Assembly: GCA_033961575.1 (NCBI GenBank) | Contig: CM066737.1 | Location: 97,864,709-97,928,708, forward strand | DNA from: Aselliscus stoliczkanus | Taxonomy: Eukaryota > Chordata > Mammalia > Chiroptera > Hipposideridae | Direction of reading: 5' to 3' | DNA: 64,000 nucleotides | Part shown: positions 63,585 to 64,000 of the stretch, one piece after another | Layout of the letters: each line of letters begins with the position of its first letter | Numbering within the stretch: the first letter of the stretch is position 1 | The notes under the pieces: generated by a model | What the model was told of the DNA's origin: nothing | The model's database searches: none | The model's input: only the letters and a program-made list of their open reading frames with translations | Made by a program: the position numbers and the translations under genes

Positions 63585-64000
63585 TTGCTCATTCACTTAT
63601 TTATCACATTTTATTGAGTGCTTATAAGGCACTGTACCTATATTAGGTGCTCAAATATAGTGCTGAATAAAATGGAGACAATCGGTCCCTGTGATGAACA
63701 TGGACATGGACATGCTCTCCCTATCATGTTCAGGGGAGAAAGCTATTAAGTAGATAACCACACAGATAAATGTATAATTACAAATCATAAGAAAGGTTTT
63801 GAAGAAAATATACAGGGTGCTAAGAGTGGAGCAGGAGAAACTGATTTAGTTTAGGGGTAGTGGCCAGGGAAAAGCTCTGCACTTTCAGGTTTAAATAGGA
63901 GTCAGCCAGGGGCAATGAAGGGGTAAAAGTCTTCTCAGCAGAGGGAACAGCATGTCCAAAAGGAAAGAGCTGGCAAAGACTGGTGGATGAGCTGGGTACT
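63585..64000 (-). repeat. L2 LINE 3' region
   Basis: Antisense L2: TTCATTCACTTGCTCATTCA, TTTATTGAGTGCTTATAAGG, then GGGAACAGCATGTCCAAAAG. It runs off the window edge. Confidence 0.65.

Larger units (their letters stand above)
42964..64000 (-). other. CNKSR2: CNKSR2 intron upstream of the 49-bp exon (partial)
   Basis: At least 21 kb of intron with no further CNKSR2 exon that I can recognise. It contains a palindromic mariner MITE (43230-43310), an LTR-like stretch (45355-45838), L1/HAL1 pieces, L2 pieces, several MIRs, a foldback mariner element (49936-50323), long family A SINEs at 52668-53115 and 58970-59416, several short family A and B SINEs, and microsatellites. I see no gene or clear repeat in 43320-44480, 48540-49870, 53140-54450, 55100-56090, 60000-61730 or 62320-63580. 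Confidence 0.75.

Overview
The window is mammalian nuclear DNA: AT-rich, almost entirely intronic and full of decayed interspersed repeats. The only gene I can support is CNKSR2 (connector enhancer of kinase suppressor of Ras 2, also CNK2 or MAGUIN), a neuronal scaffold that is X-linked in placental mammals. It lies on the minus strand. Seven coding exons are visible, in gene order at 42963-42915, 42496-42324, 38948-38875, 38593-38522, 32809-32742, 26419-26319 and 24208-23665. All have GT-AG borders, and the reading frame stays open through all seven joins (1081 nt, 360 codons plus 1 nt). They encode the segment just before the PH domain, the PH domain, its C-terminal helix, a proline-rich linker and a long Ser-rich, acidic region. 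The N-terminal SAM, CRIC and PDZ exons should lie beyond 64000. I could not find the terminal exon with the PDZ-binding C-terminus, so it probably lies below position 1.

Layout: 1-23664 is the intron after the 544-bp exon. 24209-42914 holds the six introns between the visible exons. 42964-64000 is the intron upstream of the first visible exon. The introns hold L1/HAL1, L2 and CR1/L3-like LINE fragments, MIR elements, hAT-like and Tc1/mariner-like DNA transposons, one LTR-like stretch, microsatellites, and about 20 copies of two young tRNA-derived SINE families. Family A has a head beginning GGCCGGCCGAGTGGC and exists as a short form (about 100 bp) and a long form (about 430-450 bp) with the same head. 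Family B is about 150 bp and contains AGCTGCCAACAGGTGGCAGG. Most copies have clear target-site duplications and A tails.

The organism is a placental mammal. The SINEs are not Alu, B1/B2, bovine or canine SINEs as I know them. Together with several mariner-type miniature elements they suggest a bat, perhaps a rhinolophoid, but that is inference and needs a repeat-library search.

No previously undescribed system is evident. The observations most worth checking are a SINE inserted 13 nt from a CNKSR2 splice donor, an in-frame read-through that would give an alternative C-terminus, palindromic mariner MITEs that would fold as hairpins in the CNKSR2 pre-mRNA, the short and long SINE architecture, and a recent 87-bp tandem duplication next to a perfect hairpin.
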